DNA from: Saccoglossus kowalevskii
Lineage: Eukaryota > Hemichordata > Enteropneusta > Harrimaniidae
Length of the DNA: 26,772 nt
Reading direction: 5' to 3'
Assembly (NCBI RefSeq): GCF_000003605.2
Contig: NW_003133846.1
Span: forward strand, 350,066 to 376,837
Positions 9,475 to 19,160 of the stretch are shown here, piece after piece. The position numbers were made by a program, and so were the translations under genes. The notes beneath the pieces are model-generated. The model did no database searches, had not been told where the DNA came from, and was given only the letters and a program-made list of their open reading frames with translations. Every line of letters begins with the position of its first letter. Position 1 is the stretch's first letter.

Positions 9475-10689
9475 CTGGTTATTTCAGTCCCAATCTTCTG
9501 AAGGAAGGTGCAGACTATATACAGGACTATTTTGTAAGTTTGTGATGAAGAGAAGGAACTGGTGGTAGAAAAATTAAAGACATACACGTCTGTCATTGAA
9601 CACATACACACCTCTGACTTTTATGCTAGCGCACATACTGCTAATTAGAGCAAATATGATAATCTGTTCAGATTTAGGATTAAATTTTGAAAATACCATA
9701 ATCTTTCCTTTAATTGGACGATGAATAATTATTTTTGAAGGTTGCTGAATTGTCGGAGGAAAAATTAAAATTACAGTTTTTCAGTGATTGAAGTGGGTTT
9801 TTCATTTGTTCAAATGTCTATGAGTGCAAAATTCAATGAACTTTCATAAAATTTTTTTTGTTTTTCCCCGAAAAATTTGTAATGAAGACACAGGGAATAT
9901 AAATTGTGTCTTTGTTTGGGGAAAATTAGCAAATAACTTCAACAAAAATGCCTAAAAATTTGCCAAATGTGACACAAAAATTTTGACAGAAAAGATTATA
10001 ATGTTCGTGTATTAAAGATGTTAGTCAGAGGTGTTAACTTTTGAATGGAGAAAATCATGTAATAAGTAAACTCAAATAAATATGTAATTGTTCTGGGTGA
10101 ATTGATAAAGGAAAATAAACAATTTTTGTTTAGGCAACAATAGGGTGGTCCAACTATAAAATGAAAACTATAATATAAATTTTAATTAGCATGAACCATT
10201 ATCGAGAGACAAAATTTCAAATAATGGATAAAATTCACTGCAATTTTCTGGGTATGGAGACATAGCGGCCCCCATGAAATGTACTATATCTTTTTACGAA
10301 TACATTAAAAAATATCATACACTGTACCGTAAATATTCGTGGCAGTAAAACGTAAATGGTTTTCTGTTTATCGGCTATTTTCTCATTCTGACTTCAAAAT
10401 CTTGTTTTAATTTCGATGCTCTTAAATAAACAGTTACTGTAGGGACCGTAATTATTTTTCAGGTATTTAATCAACAATTGATCTGCGCCTCCAAAAAATG
10501 TTTGAATATATATTCACAGAATTTAGAAAATTAACAAAGACACTTGTTTTTATTTAAAAAAAACACAAAAAAACACAGTTGTGGAGTTTGATCAGATTGT
10601 AATCTACATACATATAAAATCTCCCTCTTTTAGATTTTGTCCTAATGGTGTCTTCTTTTCACTTAAGATATATATATCTTAAATACGTC
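9475..10689. other. No gene; small inverted repeats and a probable MITE fragment
   Basis: ACACCTCTGAC (9608-9618) and GTCAGAGGTGT (10024-10034) form a perfect 11-bp inverted pair. TTTTTCCCC...GGGGAAAA with inner AAGACACA/TGTGTCTT (about 9861-9928) is an imperfect hairpin. Near 10322-10450, 'CTGTACCGTAAATATTCGTGG' and 'CAGTTACTGTAGGGACCG' look like a decayed relative of the CTGTAAA MITEs. No exon was supported. Confidence 0.4.
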
Positions 10690-10930
10690 AATCTGATTTA
10701 ACTCTTCGAATGCCGAAGACAACTTCTATAAATAAACCTGCATAATTTTGTTTATATTTAAACAAAAAATTGATCAAGCCTTGTAGACATGGGAACTTAT
10801 GTCCATTTGATCCAAAATTAACAGATATTATAGAAAATGACAGGAAATTATAGAAAATTTTTAAAAGGTTGCACCAAAATATTGGCGGGAAAAACTATGG
10901 CTTCCATAAGGACTAAGGGTAGAAGGTTTC
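10690..10930 (+). repeat. Interspersed repeat family C, copy 2
   Basis: This is the same ordered blocks as copy 1 at 5390-5640, including CTGCATAATTTTG, TTGATCaAgCCtTGTA, TTATGTCCATTTGATCCAA and TTGGCGGGAAAAACTATGGC. The 96-codon + frame at 10837-11127 begins inside it and is therefore probably not a gene. Confidence 0.55.
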
Positions 10931-11254
10931 ACATCTTTATTTCCCCTGGAAAGTGTCATCGTCACTCAGTGCGACAATCAGTTTTTAAAACATGCCTTAA
11001 TCGCACAGCGGCAAGGTATTCCAAAAACACAAAACTGTCATCAACAGATATTAACAGCGTACATGTACTTGAGTTCTGTGAATACAACAACCAATTATTT
11101 TTTCTTCAGCGCTGTTGCTTCATGTGAAAGACACACTTCATGTATGATACAGATCTTTCGATATCACCCGATCACATAACAAAGGTATTTGGGTTAATAA
11201 ATTTACACGAGGAGTATTGCAGCGGCATCTCTTCACACGGAAACTGAGATTATT

Positions 11255-11400
11255 CAAACTGATGGCAACCCTTCATTATATTGGGGGTTTGGTGAAATCA
11301 ATTCCGCCGCTAGCGATTATGGGAAAATTATCATCTCCCGCGGATAATTGAATTACAGTCTAAAAATATCCCATAGGTTGTAATTATACAGATAGAGTAT
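11255..11400. promoter_or_regulatory. Diverged element paired with 15740-15900 (old repeat or cis-regulatory module)
   Basis: GGGAAAATTATCATC at 11321-11335 matches the reverse strand of 15804-15818 at 14 of 15 bases. Order is kept downstream: GATAA-TTG, then AATTACAG, then ATCCCAtaGgTTgTAATT. Local G+C is higher than average (CCGCCGC, CCCGCGG). Homeodomain-type ATTA/TAAT cores are frequent. Whether this is an enhancer-like module or a decayed transposon cannot be settled from one sequence. Confidence 0.35.
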
Positions 11401-11784
11401 ACATTGATATTGAATTACTGTGTGGTTTAATAATCTATAGAAAGAGAAGATCCTGACTGCACTGTGTATGTGCGTCTGTCTATTCATAATTTAACAAGGG
11501 GATGATACTGTTTTTGATTTGAGTTGGATTTGATGAGTTTACAGATTACCGGTATATATAGTGTATTAATCTTGTGATGCCAGATGATTTTTTTTTTTTA
11601 AATGTTGCACGTTGATGAATTTATCTGCTTTCTGCAGCTGGTAATTAAGTCAGGTGTTTTTCAGCTGTCAGGAGACTTGACTTTCATTTGCAGATACAAA
11701 TCTTCCCTCTTTTTATCTCAAATTCACAAAATAGTCCTGTTTATAGTCTGCACATCCATCATAAGACAGACAAAAAAAAGCGAA

Positions 11785-11882
11785 ATTTTTTGAGTAAAAA
11801 CTGAAAATTTACTCAAATTTTGTCTGTTGGCTCAAAAATTAAGGGTTCATTTCCAGAAATATTGAAGAATATAAAAAAAAAA
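11785..11882 (-). repeat. Right arm of the inverted repeat with 9375-9474
   Basis: This is the reverse complement of the left arm, ending in a poly-A tract where the left arm begins with poly-T. The outer flanks keep weak similarity ('ATTTTTC...TTTTTTTTT'). The inner flanks diverge at once. Confidence 0.8.
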
Positions 11883-11965
11883 GTACTGAAAAATGTTAAC
11901 TATTGTATAATGCATTATTATGTATTGTATATATGGTAATGAAAACAATGGAATTTAGTTTTCTG

Positions 11966-12672
11966 TTAAGGTAGCGGGACTATTATTTGCATACTTGTTT
12001 TCATCTTCTAATTGTGACCAAATGACTACAAATAGACCCAGGAAAGTATATATTTTTAGAATCGCCAGACTTCAAGCTTTTCAAAGGTGTGTTTGTCATG
12101 CCCGTATCTGCATTCTATGACCCGTTACTTAATCAAAGGTGAAAAATTACTTTTTTTGTAAAAAAAATAATTACGCATTTATGCTGGCGATAAGAAGTAT
12201 TTTTTTCACTTTTCCTAGTTGTTCAATAGTCTGGTAAATTGAATGTGTCTGGTCAGTTTTATGCAAGCAACGCGTTTTAAAAAATAGTGTGCTGAATTTC
12301 AATTACTGTTTTAGTCGCATTGCCCCCAACTCAAACCACAACTCGTTGGTAAATAATCGATGAAATAGTTTGTCTGGACACATTCAAGTTCCTATCACTG
12401 TCACCTTAAAGCTGTGAAAATTTGGTGTTAATCCGACGACAATAAGTATACGTTATTTTTTGTTANNNNNNNNNNNNNNNNNNNNNNNNNNNNNNNNNNN
12501 NNNNNNNNNNNNNNNCTTTGCTTCCTTCAGAAAATCTACATTTTAACCAACTTACATGACATTCTATGTTATGTTGACTTTATCACATGAAAGTTTATAG
12601 TGCATTTCATCAATTAATAAATAAATGTGAAAATCGTAATTTTCAACACAAATAATAGTCTCGCTACCTTAA
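11966..12672. mobile_element. TTAA-flanked DNA element with 20-bp terminal inverted repeats
   Basis: GGTAGCGGGACTATTATTTG at 11970-11989 is the inverted copy of 12649-12668 with one mismatch. TTAA immediately flanks both ends (11966-11969 and 12669-12672). TTAA duplications are characteristic of the piggyBac and Kolobok superfamilies; the terminal GG favours neither strongly. About 700 bp as assembled, with a 50-N gap inside, so the true length is unknown. No transposase frame is visible, so it is probably non-autonomous. The interior has CpG sites and a TTTTTTTGTAAAAAAAA dyad near 12151. Confidence 0.8.
12466..12515. other. Assembly gap (50 N)
   Basis: Fifty consecutive N. The round number suggests a placeholder rather than a measured size. 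It lies within the TTAA element. Confidence 0.99.
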
Positions 12673-14042
12673 AACCTGTACAAAGTGTCTGCAGAAACAA
12701 TTACTGTACTGAATTGTGTAGTATTCCTGTAACAACCAATGTAACATTATATACCCATCGAACCCAACATCAGTTGTGGAACACACAGTGCTATGAATTG
12801 AATTGTCTTGGTTGTTATCATTCGCCCTTTGCTACATCTTAGTAGAATTCCTCCTCCAATAGAAATTAGTCTGCATTATGTGATATCTTATGTGATTTAT
12901 GCAAAACATACAAATTTGCTAGTTTTGATTGAATGTTCTTTTAAAACAGTGACAAATTTTCCCAATCCTATACTTTTATTCTGTTGAACAATACAAGTTA
13001 ACACAAAATAAGATAAAAAGTATTCATGCTAATTTTTAATGATTTTTGATAAAATATAAGGAAGGAAAACCATCTTGTAATTACATGCCTTACATAATTC
13101 ATTACATTTCATCTCATTTAAAAAGTGTGGTTTTTAAAGCTGTATCCAAAAAAAAAATCTATATTTCTCATTTCCGCCTACCTGCCTAAAAATAAAGTGT
13201 CCCTGGGACATTTTCATCTTAATAAGTGCCTTTTTCTGGATTAAGGAAGATGGGTGTGTTCTGCAATAAAAATGCTCCTCATTTAAATGATAATTCTAGC
13301 CTGTCTGGTGCTTCATCTCTCCCAAGACATTACCAACAACATATTTTTCTGGCTAAAATATCATCAAACAAAATATCTATTAAAATATGATGAAATACTT
13401 TCACAATAGAAACTATTGTGATTATGAAACTGGAATAAAAATGTTACATCGTCTTAATATCATTCTTTCTTTAATATACCTGGTATAAACAGGATGTTGG
13501 AAGTTGATTAAGTGAGATAACTATGGTTGTGGTAAAAATTTCAGCTATTATTATTTGACTTGTTTTATAATTACCAAATTAAATTTAACAAGTATTCTAG
13601 GTTTAAATTTTGTTTCCATAAATGTAAAATAAAATCGTCATTACAATTTTGACTGAAAAATTGGTTTAGCCTTCAGTCTTTTTTAATCTATTCTCAGCGG
13701 TGGTGTTATGTCACTGATGGTTCCACGTTGCTAATACAGTATACCATGTATTTCTATGGGCTCTTCGCAAACTGCTGTAGAACTTGGCTGAAGAGTCGGT
13801 GTAGTTGAGGAAACAGCTAAAACTAAATTTTTGAAGTAATCCTGAGCAACCAAATTTATATATGCACATGTAGGGGTAATCTTTTACACTTTTAGGGGAG
13901 TCTCAACAACTAGCCCAAAGTACAGTTTTCTTAAAATTTTCGGCCTTTGTTTTCACTGAGGTGGATGAAAATGCCCTGATGTCTACCCCCGAAAATATTG
14001 TCAATACCTGTAACAAGAGTAAAGATGGATAAAAAGAAAACT
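12673..14042. other. No gene recognised
   Basis: AT-rich sequence with many homopolymer tracts. A 71-codon + frame at 12627-12842 overlaps the transposon's right end. No splice-bounded exon was supported. Confidence 0.5.
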
Positions 14043-14074
14043 ATTTCTTTTTTTTTGTTGAAAAAAAAAGAAAT
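14043..14074 (+). repeat. Perfect 14-bp hairpin of T9/A9
   Basis: ATTTC plus T9 (14043-14056), loop GTTG, then A9 plus GAAAT (14061-14074). Opposed homopolymers of equal length form a near-perfect cruciform. Confidence 0.9.
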
Positions 14075-15169
14075 CCAAATCCATGTATAAGACTCAAAGA
14101 TAATAATAGATTCAAATTATGTTGGGATTCTGTTTACCTGCTTTTTCTGTTGCCCTAACAACTGTTGCTATGTTTATTATGTTGGAGTAAAGATTCAGTG
14201 TTTTTGTATTTTGATTGTTAATTCATGTGGAATTGATGCTAAATGGGTTTGAATTCTTCTGGCACTTTTCTATAAAAATATAACCACATTTAAACTATGA
14301 TCATGACGTCAAACTAATGTTCTGTGTGGTTCAGTAATTACCTAAGGGAATAACTGGCAATTAAGACAGGAACACCTGGAGTGAGTTCTAGAAACCCCTC
14401 CAGTACTCTTTTCATATCACTGGAGCTTCAGACCAAGGCTGCATGTTGAATGTTAGAGTGAAACTTACTCCTCAGTTTTAAAGGTGACTTATTTTTGCTC
14501 ATGGCAATTAAAGACTCTAATCTGGTTTCATCCAAGGTATGGAGAGGTCTACTCTACTGACTAACTGACTGAGAATTGAGTGACAAAGAGAATGCAACAA
14601 GTGGTCCATGATTATAAATGTACTTGCAGGTATAAGGTGTACCATATACCCTCATGCCTTACACATCCGGGTCTATTGTTCATCTCATCAAAAAGTTATA
14701 TTAAATAACACAGTACTGCTGCAATGATCACGCCAAACAATTTGTAAATTTAAACAACAGTCGGTATTGATTAAATGGATCAGGGATTTCAAGCAGTTTC
14801 TATATATGGCATATTTCATTTTTTTGACAATACTTAAAAAACACCAATAAGCCAAAAATGTATTAAAACATTCTGTGCTGTATTGCACTAGTTTTTATAA
14901 CTGTTGAAAACAGATTGAAAGTAACTACAGATTTCAAGATAGGGAATTACCACTTTATCCTCAGAGTTTAGAATTGCCTTGACAATTCTACGCCAAAAAT
15001 TTCTTGTAATTGGTAGTTATCTATTATGTATCCATTCATTTAGCAATTTATAAAGTACAGATTTGATTATAAAGTTATGCGATAGTTGTAGCCAACAACA
15101 GTCTGTGATCAATTTATTCCTCAATACACACGTTTGTTGTTACGCTACAATGCACCAACTTGAAACAAA
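14075..15169. other. No gene recognised; scattered factor-binding motifs
   Basis: A full CRE (TGACGTCA) lies at 14304-14311, with GCAATTAAGACAGG and CACCTGG close by near 14349-14379. No exon was supported. Confidence 0.4.
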
Positions 15170-15252
15170 ATGTCATCTTCTCTCCATGTACTGATAAGTA
15201 CCCTTACTGTGGTGTTTTCCTATGAGCTGGCTGTATTCCCGTACATCATCAG
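15170..15252 (+). CDS. Candidate first coding exon or 28-codon small ORF
   Basis: ATG at 15170 sits in a favourable context (AACAAAATGT), with an in-frame TGA three codons upstream. The frame reads MSSSLHVLISTLTVVFSYEL and then AVFPYII. It ends at a donor-like CAG|GTAAAA (last exon base 15252); if unspliced, TAA follows immediately, giving 28 residues. The long hydrophobic run could be a signal peptide or membrane anchor. Against it, a second short frame begins at an upstream ATG (15151) and no partner exon was found. Judged possible but weak. Confidence 0.2.
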
Positions 15253-15256
15253 GTAA

Positions 15257-15739
15257 AAAACAAGATTCATGTCGAGCGCTCAGACACACCTACACATGTA
15301 GCTTGGCAAATTTGGATCCTGACTCTCCAATGGGTCTCTGATCTGTTTATTTCCGGCAAGTGTTGACTAAGTCCAACCATTCGGCATGTTAACATGTTGC
15401 CGTAGAACCAGGTGTTCTTTATTATCTTAAATTAACTATAATAGAAATCACTGTATTATTTAACACATCACTTACTGGAGCTTTTTTTTATACAATAGAT
15501 ATCAGATATCAGAAATCTGTGACTATCCATAGAGGCTTACAGCAATTAATCAGTAAATATAAATATATGCATTAATGATCAAGCCAGGCTCAGTATATTA
15601 TTTCTTTTTCTATCCTGTGTTTGCTATACAATACAGATAAGACGTACTATGAGCCCCAAAGGGATAATACATACGTACTAAGAAATATGAATAGTGTTGT
15701 GATACATTATGCCTTCAATTATTTTTGACACTGCTTTTA
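15257..15739. other. No gene recognised
   Basis: A minus-strand CA|GTAAGT donor-like site near 15472 has no open exon beside it. ATAGATATCAGATATCAG is a small local duplication near 15497. Confidence 0.45.
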
Positions 15740-15900
15740 ATTAAATTATAACACAGGGGATCGATACAAAGCTGAATTGAGCTGTAATTGTAACAATTTA
15801 TCGGATAATAATTTTCCCACTGATTTCTTATAGGATCAGTCAATCCCAAGGGTCTCATTTGAACAATATTTTGGTTTACACCTGTTTTATCGAGGGAATG
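15740..15900. promoter_or_regulatory. Inverted partner of 11255-11400
   Basis: On the minus strand, GGGAAAATTATTATC (15818-15804) is followed by GATAAATTG, AATTACAG and ATCCCCTGTGTTATAATT, the same order as in the partner. The flank has a SOX-like GAACAAT and a FOX-like GTTTACA within 25 bp (about 15861-15880). Repeat versus regulatory origin is unresolved. Confidence 0.35.
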
Positions 15901-15929
15901 CAGGTTGTGTATTTTTTTGGTTACATTCT

Positions 15930-15985
15930 TTCACAAAAAAAAAATACTGTAGAGAAATATTTTCTGTTTCGCACTTTTTTGTGAA
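15930..15985 (+). repeat. 11-bp inverted repeat TTCACAAAAAA/TTTTTTGTGAA
   Basis: The arms at 15930-15940 and 15975-15985 are exact complements around a 34-nt spacer containing TACTGTAG. It may be a minimal MITE remnant or simply a hairpin. Confidence 0.6.
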
Positions 15986-16049
15986 GCAGCCATCAGTGGC
16001 TGTCCCTATGAACCAGTGTGTGATCAAGTTAGGAAAAGCTGTATTTTAC

Positions 16050-16104
16050 CTCAGTTAAATTGATTGGGCACTGGATCCACCAATCAGCATCATTGTTGCA
16101 ACAA
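16050..16104 (-). CDS. Weak candidate small exon
   Basis: Between a minus-strand AG (16106-16105) and a GAG|GTAAAA donor, 55 nt reads CCNNDADWWIQCPINLTE in one open frame. Two adjacent tryptophans and three cysteines are unusual in AT-rich noise and faintly recall a zinc-binding C-x-W pattern. The frame closes on both sides without splicing. The segment also overlaps CCAAT boxes, so a promoter reading competes. Confidence 0.13.
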
Positions 16105-16248
16105 CTCACACAATTTCAAATTTAAACCAATAGATGGTGCCAGCTTATATCATAAAATAGCCTAACTGACAAAACACCAACTTTAAATTTGCATCAGATT
16201 TCCCTTGGAAATGTGTCATAACACATGACTTTGTGTTTGCATGCAAAT
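16063..16248. promoter_or_regulatory. CCAAT-box and POU-octamer cluster
   Basis: Three CCAAT boxes: ATTGG at 16063, and CCAAT at 16080 and 16127. Downstream are ATTTGCAT at 16187-16194 and the 12-bp palindrome TTTGCATGCAAA at 16236-16247, which extends to a full octamer ATGCAAAT at 16241-16248. NF-Y binds CCAAT and POU proteins bind the octamer. A TTATATCATAAAA stretch (about 16145) could serve as a TATA-like box. No downstream gene was identified, so function is inferred only. Confidence 0.25.
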
Positions 16249-16506
16249 GCACCAGAGCATGCATTGTTATTTTTGTGAATACAAGTTTATAGTGTGATTT
16301 CTGCCAAGGTATAAATGGTGAGGTGCACCCAAATTCATGTACCTTACATTGTAGCATGCAAAGATGATAGTGAAGACACTGACTGAAGTTAGAGTAAAGT
16401 TTATTGTGTTTTTTTCGATGAAATAGGTCAAGTCAAAATTAACATCAGTCAAACTGTATTTGTGATTTATAACACTTACTATTGACAGAGCGAGCTATAT
16501 GTATTA

Positions 16507-16680
16507 TTGATTGTTATTGGGCAGTCGAGGCAGCGTCAACTTATGTGTAATTCTGTTCTGAATGTATTTGTACCTTTCGCATTTCATACATGGACTGATT
16601 TCATTCAAATTTGGTATGTACATATTATATGGGGTTTTGATGCTAGGACATGTGTATCATATTTTGTGTGTGTGTTATGC
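16507..16680 (+). repeat. Family A fragment interrupted by the 16.7-kb transposon
   Basis: 'GGACTGATTTCATTCAAATTTGGTATGTACATATTATATGG' is the family A box seen near 8081-8115 and 8330-8360, cited here only as a shared pattern. The similarity stops at the transposon, which therefore inserted into or beside an older copy. The continuation beyond 17178 was not recognised. Confidence 0.45.
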
Positions 16681-16690
16681 TGTTTATTCC

Positions 16691-16903
16691 ACAGTCCCTC
16701 AACACTATATTAGAAAGGCTTTTAGCGGCCCTGACAGAAGTCGTTGCGATCGTCGTGGATGGCTGCGACTGCGACGATGCCTCCGACTCAGATTTGTCTA
16801 CGTCTCCTTTCATGTACTCGGTAGCAACATAATCTGGTTCTTCTTCCAATATATCATTCCAATCGATGTCACTGTCGTCGAAATTTAAAAAATCCTCCCA
16901 CAT
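16691..16903 (-). CDS. Truncated N-terminal ORF of a transposon (transposase-like)
   Basis: ATG at 16903 opens a frame starting MWEDFLNFDDSDIDWNDI, very rich in Asp and Glu. A Ser/Thr-rich segment follows (SESEASSQSQPSTTIATTS). After 71 codons it enters the transposon's right terminal repeat, and it stops at 16643 outside the element. Codon G+C and CpG are well above the neighbourhood. An acidic, disordered leader is seen in several eukaryotic transposases. No catalytic DDE residues or DNA-binding domain remain, so the product cannot be assigned and is probably non-functional. About 265 bp from the left terminal repeat to the ATG would be promoter and 5' leader. Confidence 0.4.
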
Positions 16904-17169
16904 CTCGTTAAAATAAGTATCGTCTCTCTCGTTGAAGTGAAAATCAAAACAAAGTGCATACGCATGCGTAGCAGTGAATCGAAAAGGCTTCTGGGTAAAA
17001 GTGATGTCATACCCTATGCTAATTTTATGTTAATAAGCTAAGTAGGCTTGTGCTCACACTCGGTTGTTGGATTAACGAATAAACAACGAATAAACAATTT
17101 TACGAAGGCGAAACGCGCATTGAGACAAAAGAAGTATTAACGTTTCCCAACCGGGTGTTGAGGGACTGT
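16691..17169 (-). mobile_element. Internally deleted DNA transposon with perfect terminal inverted repeats
   Basis: ACAGTCCCTCAACAC (16691-16705) and GTGTTGAGGGACTGT (17155-17169) are exact inverted copies. The flanks 16682-16690 and 17170-17178 are identical (GTTTATTCC), a 9-bp target duplication. One more symmetric pair of bases could belong to the repeats, in which case the ends are CACAG and the duplication is 7 bp. The interior is much richer in CpG than the surroundings. It includes the palindrome TACGCATGCGTA (16959-16970) and a subterminal direct repeat AACGAATAAAC at 17074 and 17085. A minus-strand ORF starts at 16903. I read it as the 5' end, promoter and start of an autonomous element joined to its 3' end. 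The superfamily is undetermined: 7-9-bp duplications occur in P, Dada and Mutator-like groups. Confidence 0.85.
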
Positions 17170-17178
17170 GTTTATTCC

Positions 17179-18090
17179 TGATGATCTTTAGCGTAACCCC
17201 AACACATACGTCTGCATGGTAACCTAGCAATAAGCGTGCAATGTACCTAGCCTTTGTTTTGCATGGACACTTCTCTTCTCAGTGAATGGCGATACATGTA
17301 TACACAGGAAGTATGTTTTGAGAAATGCAGTACTGGTATTTGCTCTATTAGAAGCACATCTCTAACAGAATGTAAACCGAAAATAATAATTGTTGTATAC
17401 TGAATCATTGAAATATTACTTAATTTGGCCATAGAAACTTATCTGTAATTCATGTAAGCTCCTGTGTTGCTAATAGAACAAATACTCTGTGGAATCAGCG
17501 TGACAGTCTAATTTTACCACTTGTATTACTATTAGGATCTAAACATTCACATCTTAAAATACAGGAAATAGTTTTCTCAGAAACAGATCATATTCAAGTC
17601 TTGGAAGGATAAGTCAACTCTTGATTATAGAAATTTCAATGGGTCGCTTCTCTTATATGTATGTCTAGTAGCGATAAAGGAATGTGTGCATACGTCAAGA
17701 GGTAGACAGTTATGTGATTGATCCATCACTCAGTACTGTTATTTGTATTTTACTTCAACAAGTCTGCTTGCTTCACTTCATCACACAATGTCACTTTTAA
17801 GGTTACCGGTAATATTGTTAATGTTTTATTTACTTTAATGCAACTGTTACATGTAAATGTAATTAATAGTGGTTACCCTGAATAGTATATTTTTTTTCTT
17901 TCTATGTAGATTATTTCAGTTTTGTAGAATTGTTTTCCTTTGAAATTTTTTTTTTCAATTATGACATTAACTACACAAATTCTTAATATTACTTAGTGTG
18001 CCAAATATTTGCAGTTTCTATCAGAAATAGAATTGTCTTGAACCAAAATGTCCGTTTATCTTGACAGTTCTGGTCTCGCTAAGTTTATAC
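17179..18090. other. No gene recognised
   Basis: A T-rich acceptor-like tract (TTTTTTTTCTTTCTATGTAG, about 17890-17909) has no open exon after it. TTACCGGTAATATT lies near 17802; TACATGTA at 17293 and 17848. Confidence 0.45.
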
Positions 18091-18099
18091 TTGATATAT

Positions 18100-19160
18100 A
18101 CTGCTGATTGCCTCGTTGTTATTCACGATAGTCCTTGGTGTGACGATGACGATGTTCTCATAAATCACAGATTGTCACGAGCGATGAAATAGTCATCTTT
18201 ACAGCTTGATTTGTTTTGTCAATACTATTCGAGCCTTGTGTTTATCTTTTGTTGTATTCTTATGTTTTCGTCATCGGTGATGCACCATATCCTGGGTTTC
18301 CTATCACTGGGCATTGCTGATACTGCGTTAACTCGGCCCTTTAGTTCAACAACTGATTTCTTCTCTACTCGCGCTGTTACCTAATACTGACTGCACATGA
18401 ACCACTGCGGCCCATCATTGACTGATTCTTGTTAACTACTGTAAACAGCTTTTGTTGACTGCTTGTAGACTTTTATCTTGCGTTTCACTGACTGCGTGCG
18501 TACTGAGTGCATACGTGTACTGGCTACGTGTGACCAAGCTCGCATTTATATAGTTACATGTACATATACTCTAAATGTTTGGAGAATACTATGACATCAT
18601 CCTACTACTTTTCTATGGACAGTGACTGGCTGCCATATTACATGTATCTATCCTGACTGTTCTAACACATATCACAATATGCTAAAAATACAGTAAATAA
18701 ATGATACAGACAAAATGGAAATAAAATTAAATTTTTTACACCATGCAGGCAACACTTTTGTTGTGATGTTGCAACATCGCATTAGCGAATGTTTTATTTT
18801 CTAACTGCGATCAGTTGCATGAACTGACGTCAGTTTATGTATTATTATCACTAAAATTCAATGTTGATGTCAACAAATCGACACGGCTGTATATCAGTGA
18901 CATCATTTACTGTAGAACCCTGGGATGGCATCACTGTGCTGAACTTACTGAATCACACGCTCGTTGGGCGGTTTATTCTCATTGCAGGAACTTTAATGGT
19001 GTTGTAGTCTAGCCATACAAAATTACTTTCTATGCAATCTCTGTCTGTGCCATCTGCGTCATAACTGTGCGGCTGTGGTCACCCACCAGGCTCTGGGAGT
19101 AATGATGTCACTGTGTATAACATCTCTATTGCCGACATGGTACCCAGTGAGAAAATTGAA
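18100..19160. promoter_or_regulatory. CpG-richer stretch with a cluster of CRE-like sites
   Basis: CpG is visibly more frequent than in flanking DNA. A 14-bp perfect palindrome, AACTGACGTCAGTT (18822-18835), contains the full CRE TGACGTCA. Variants follow: TGACATCA at 18592 and 18898, and TGATGTCA at 18865 and 19103. A second dyad, AACTG-CGAT-CAGTT, sits at 18803-18816. Family knowledge: CREB/ATF bZIP dimers bind TGACGTCA and tolerate TGATGTCA variants. Two short ORFs in the area (18815-19012 +, 19059-19289 -) lack other support. This could be an unmethylated promoter or enhancer, but no transcription start can be placed. Confidence 0.3.

Noticed and set aside
9188-9568. 126-codon ORF, one of the longest in the window
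   Set aside because: It crosses an inverted-repeat arm, its composition follows the AT-rich DNA, and it has no recognisable domain or splice context.
10837-11127. 96-codon ORF with basic composition
   Set aside because: Its first part is repeat family C in the same orientation.
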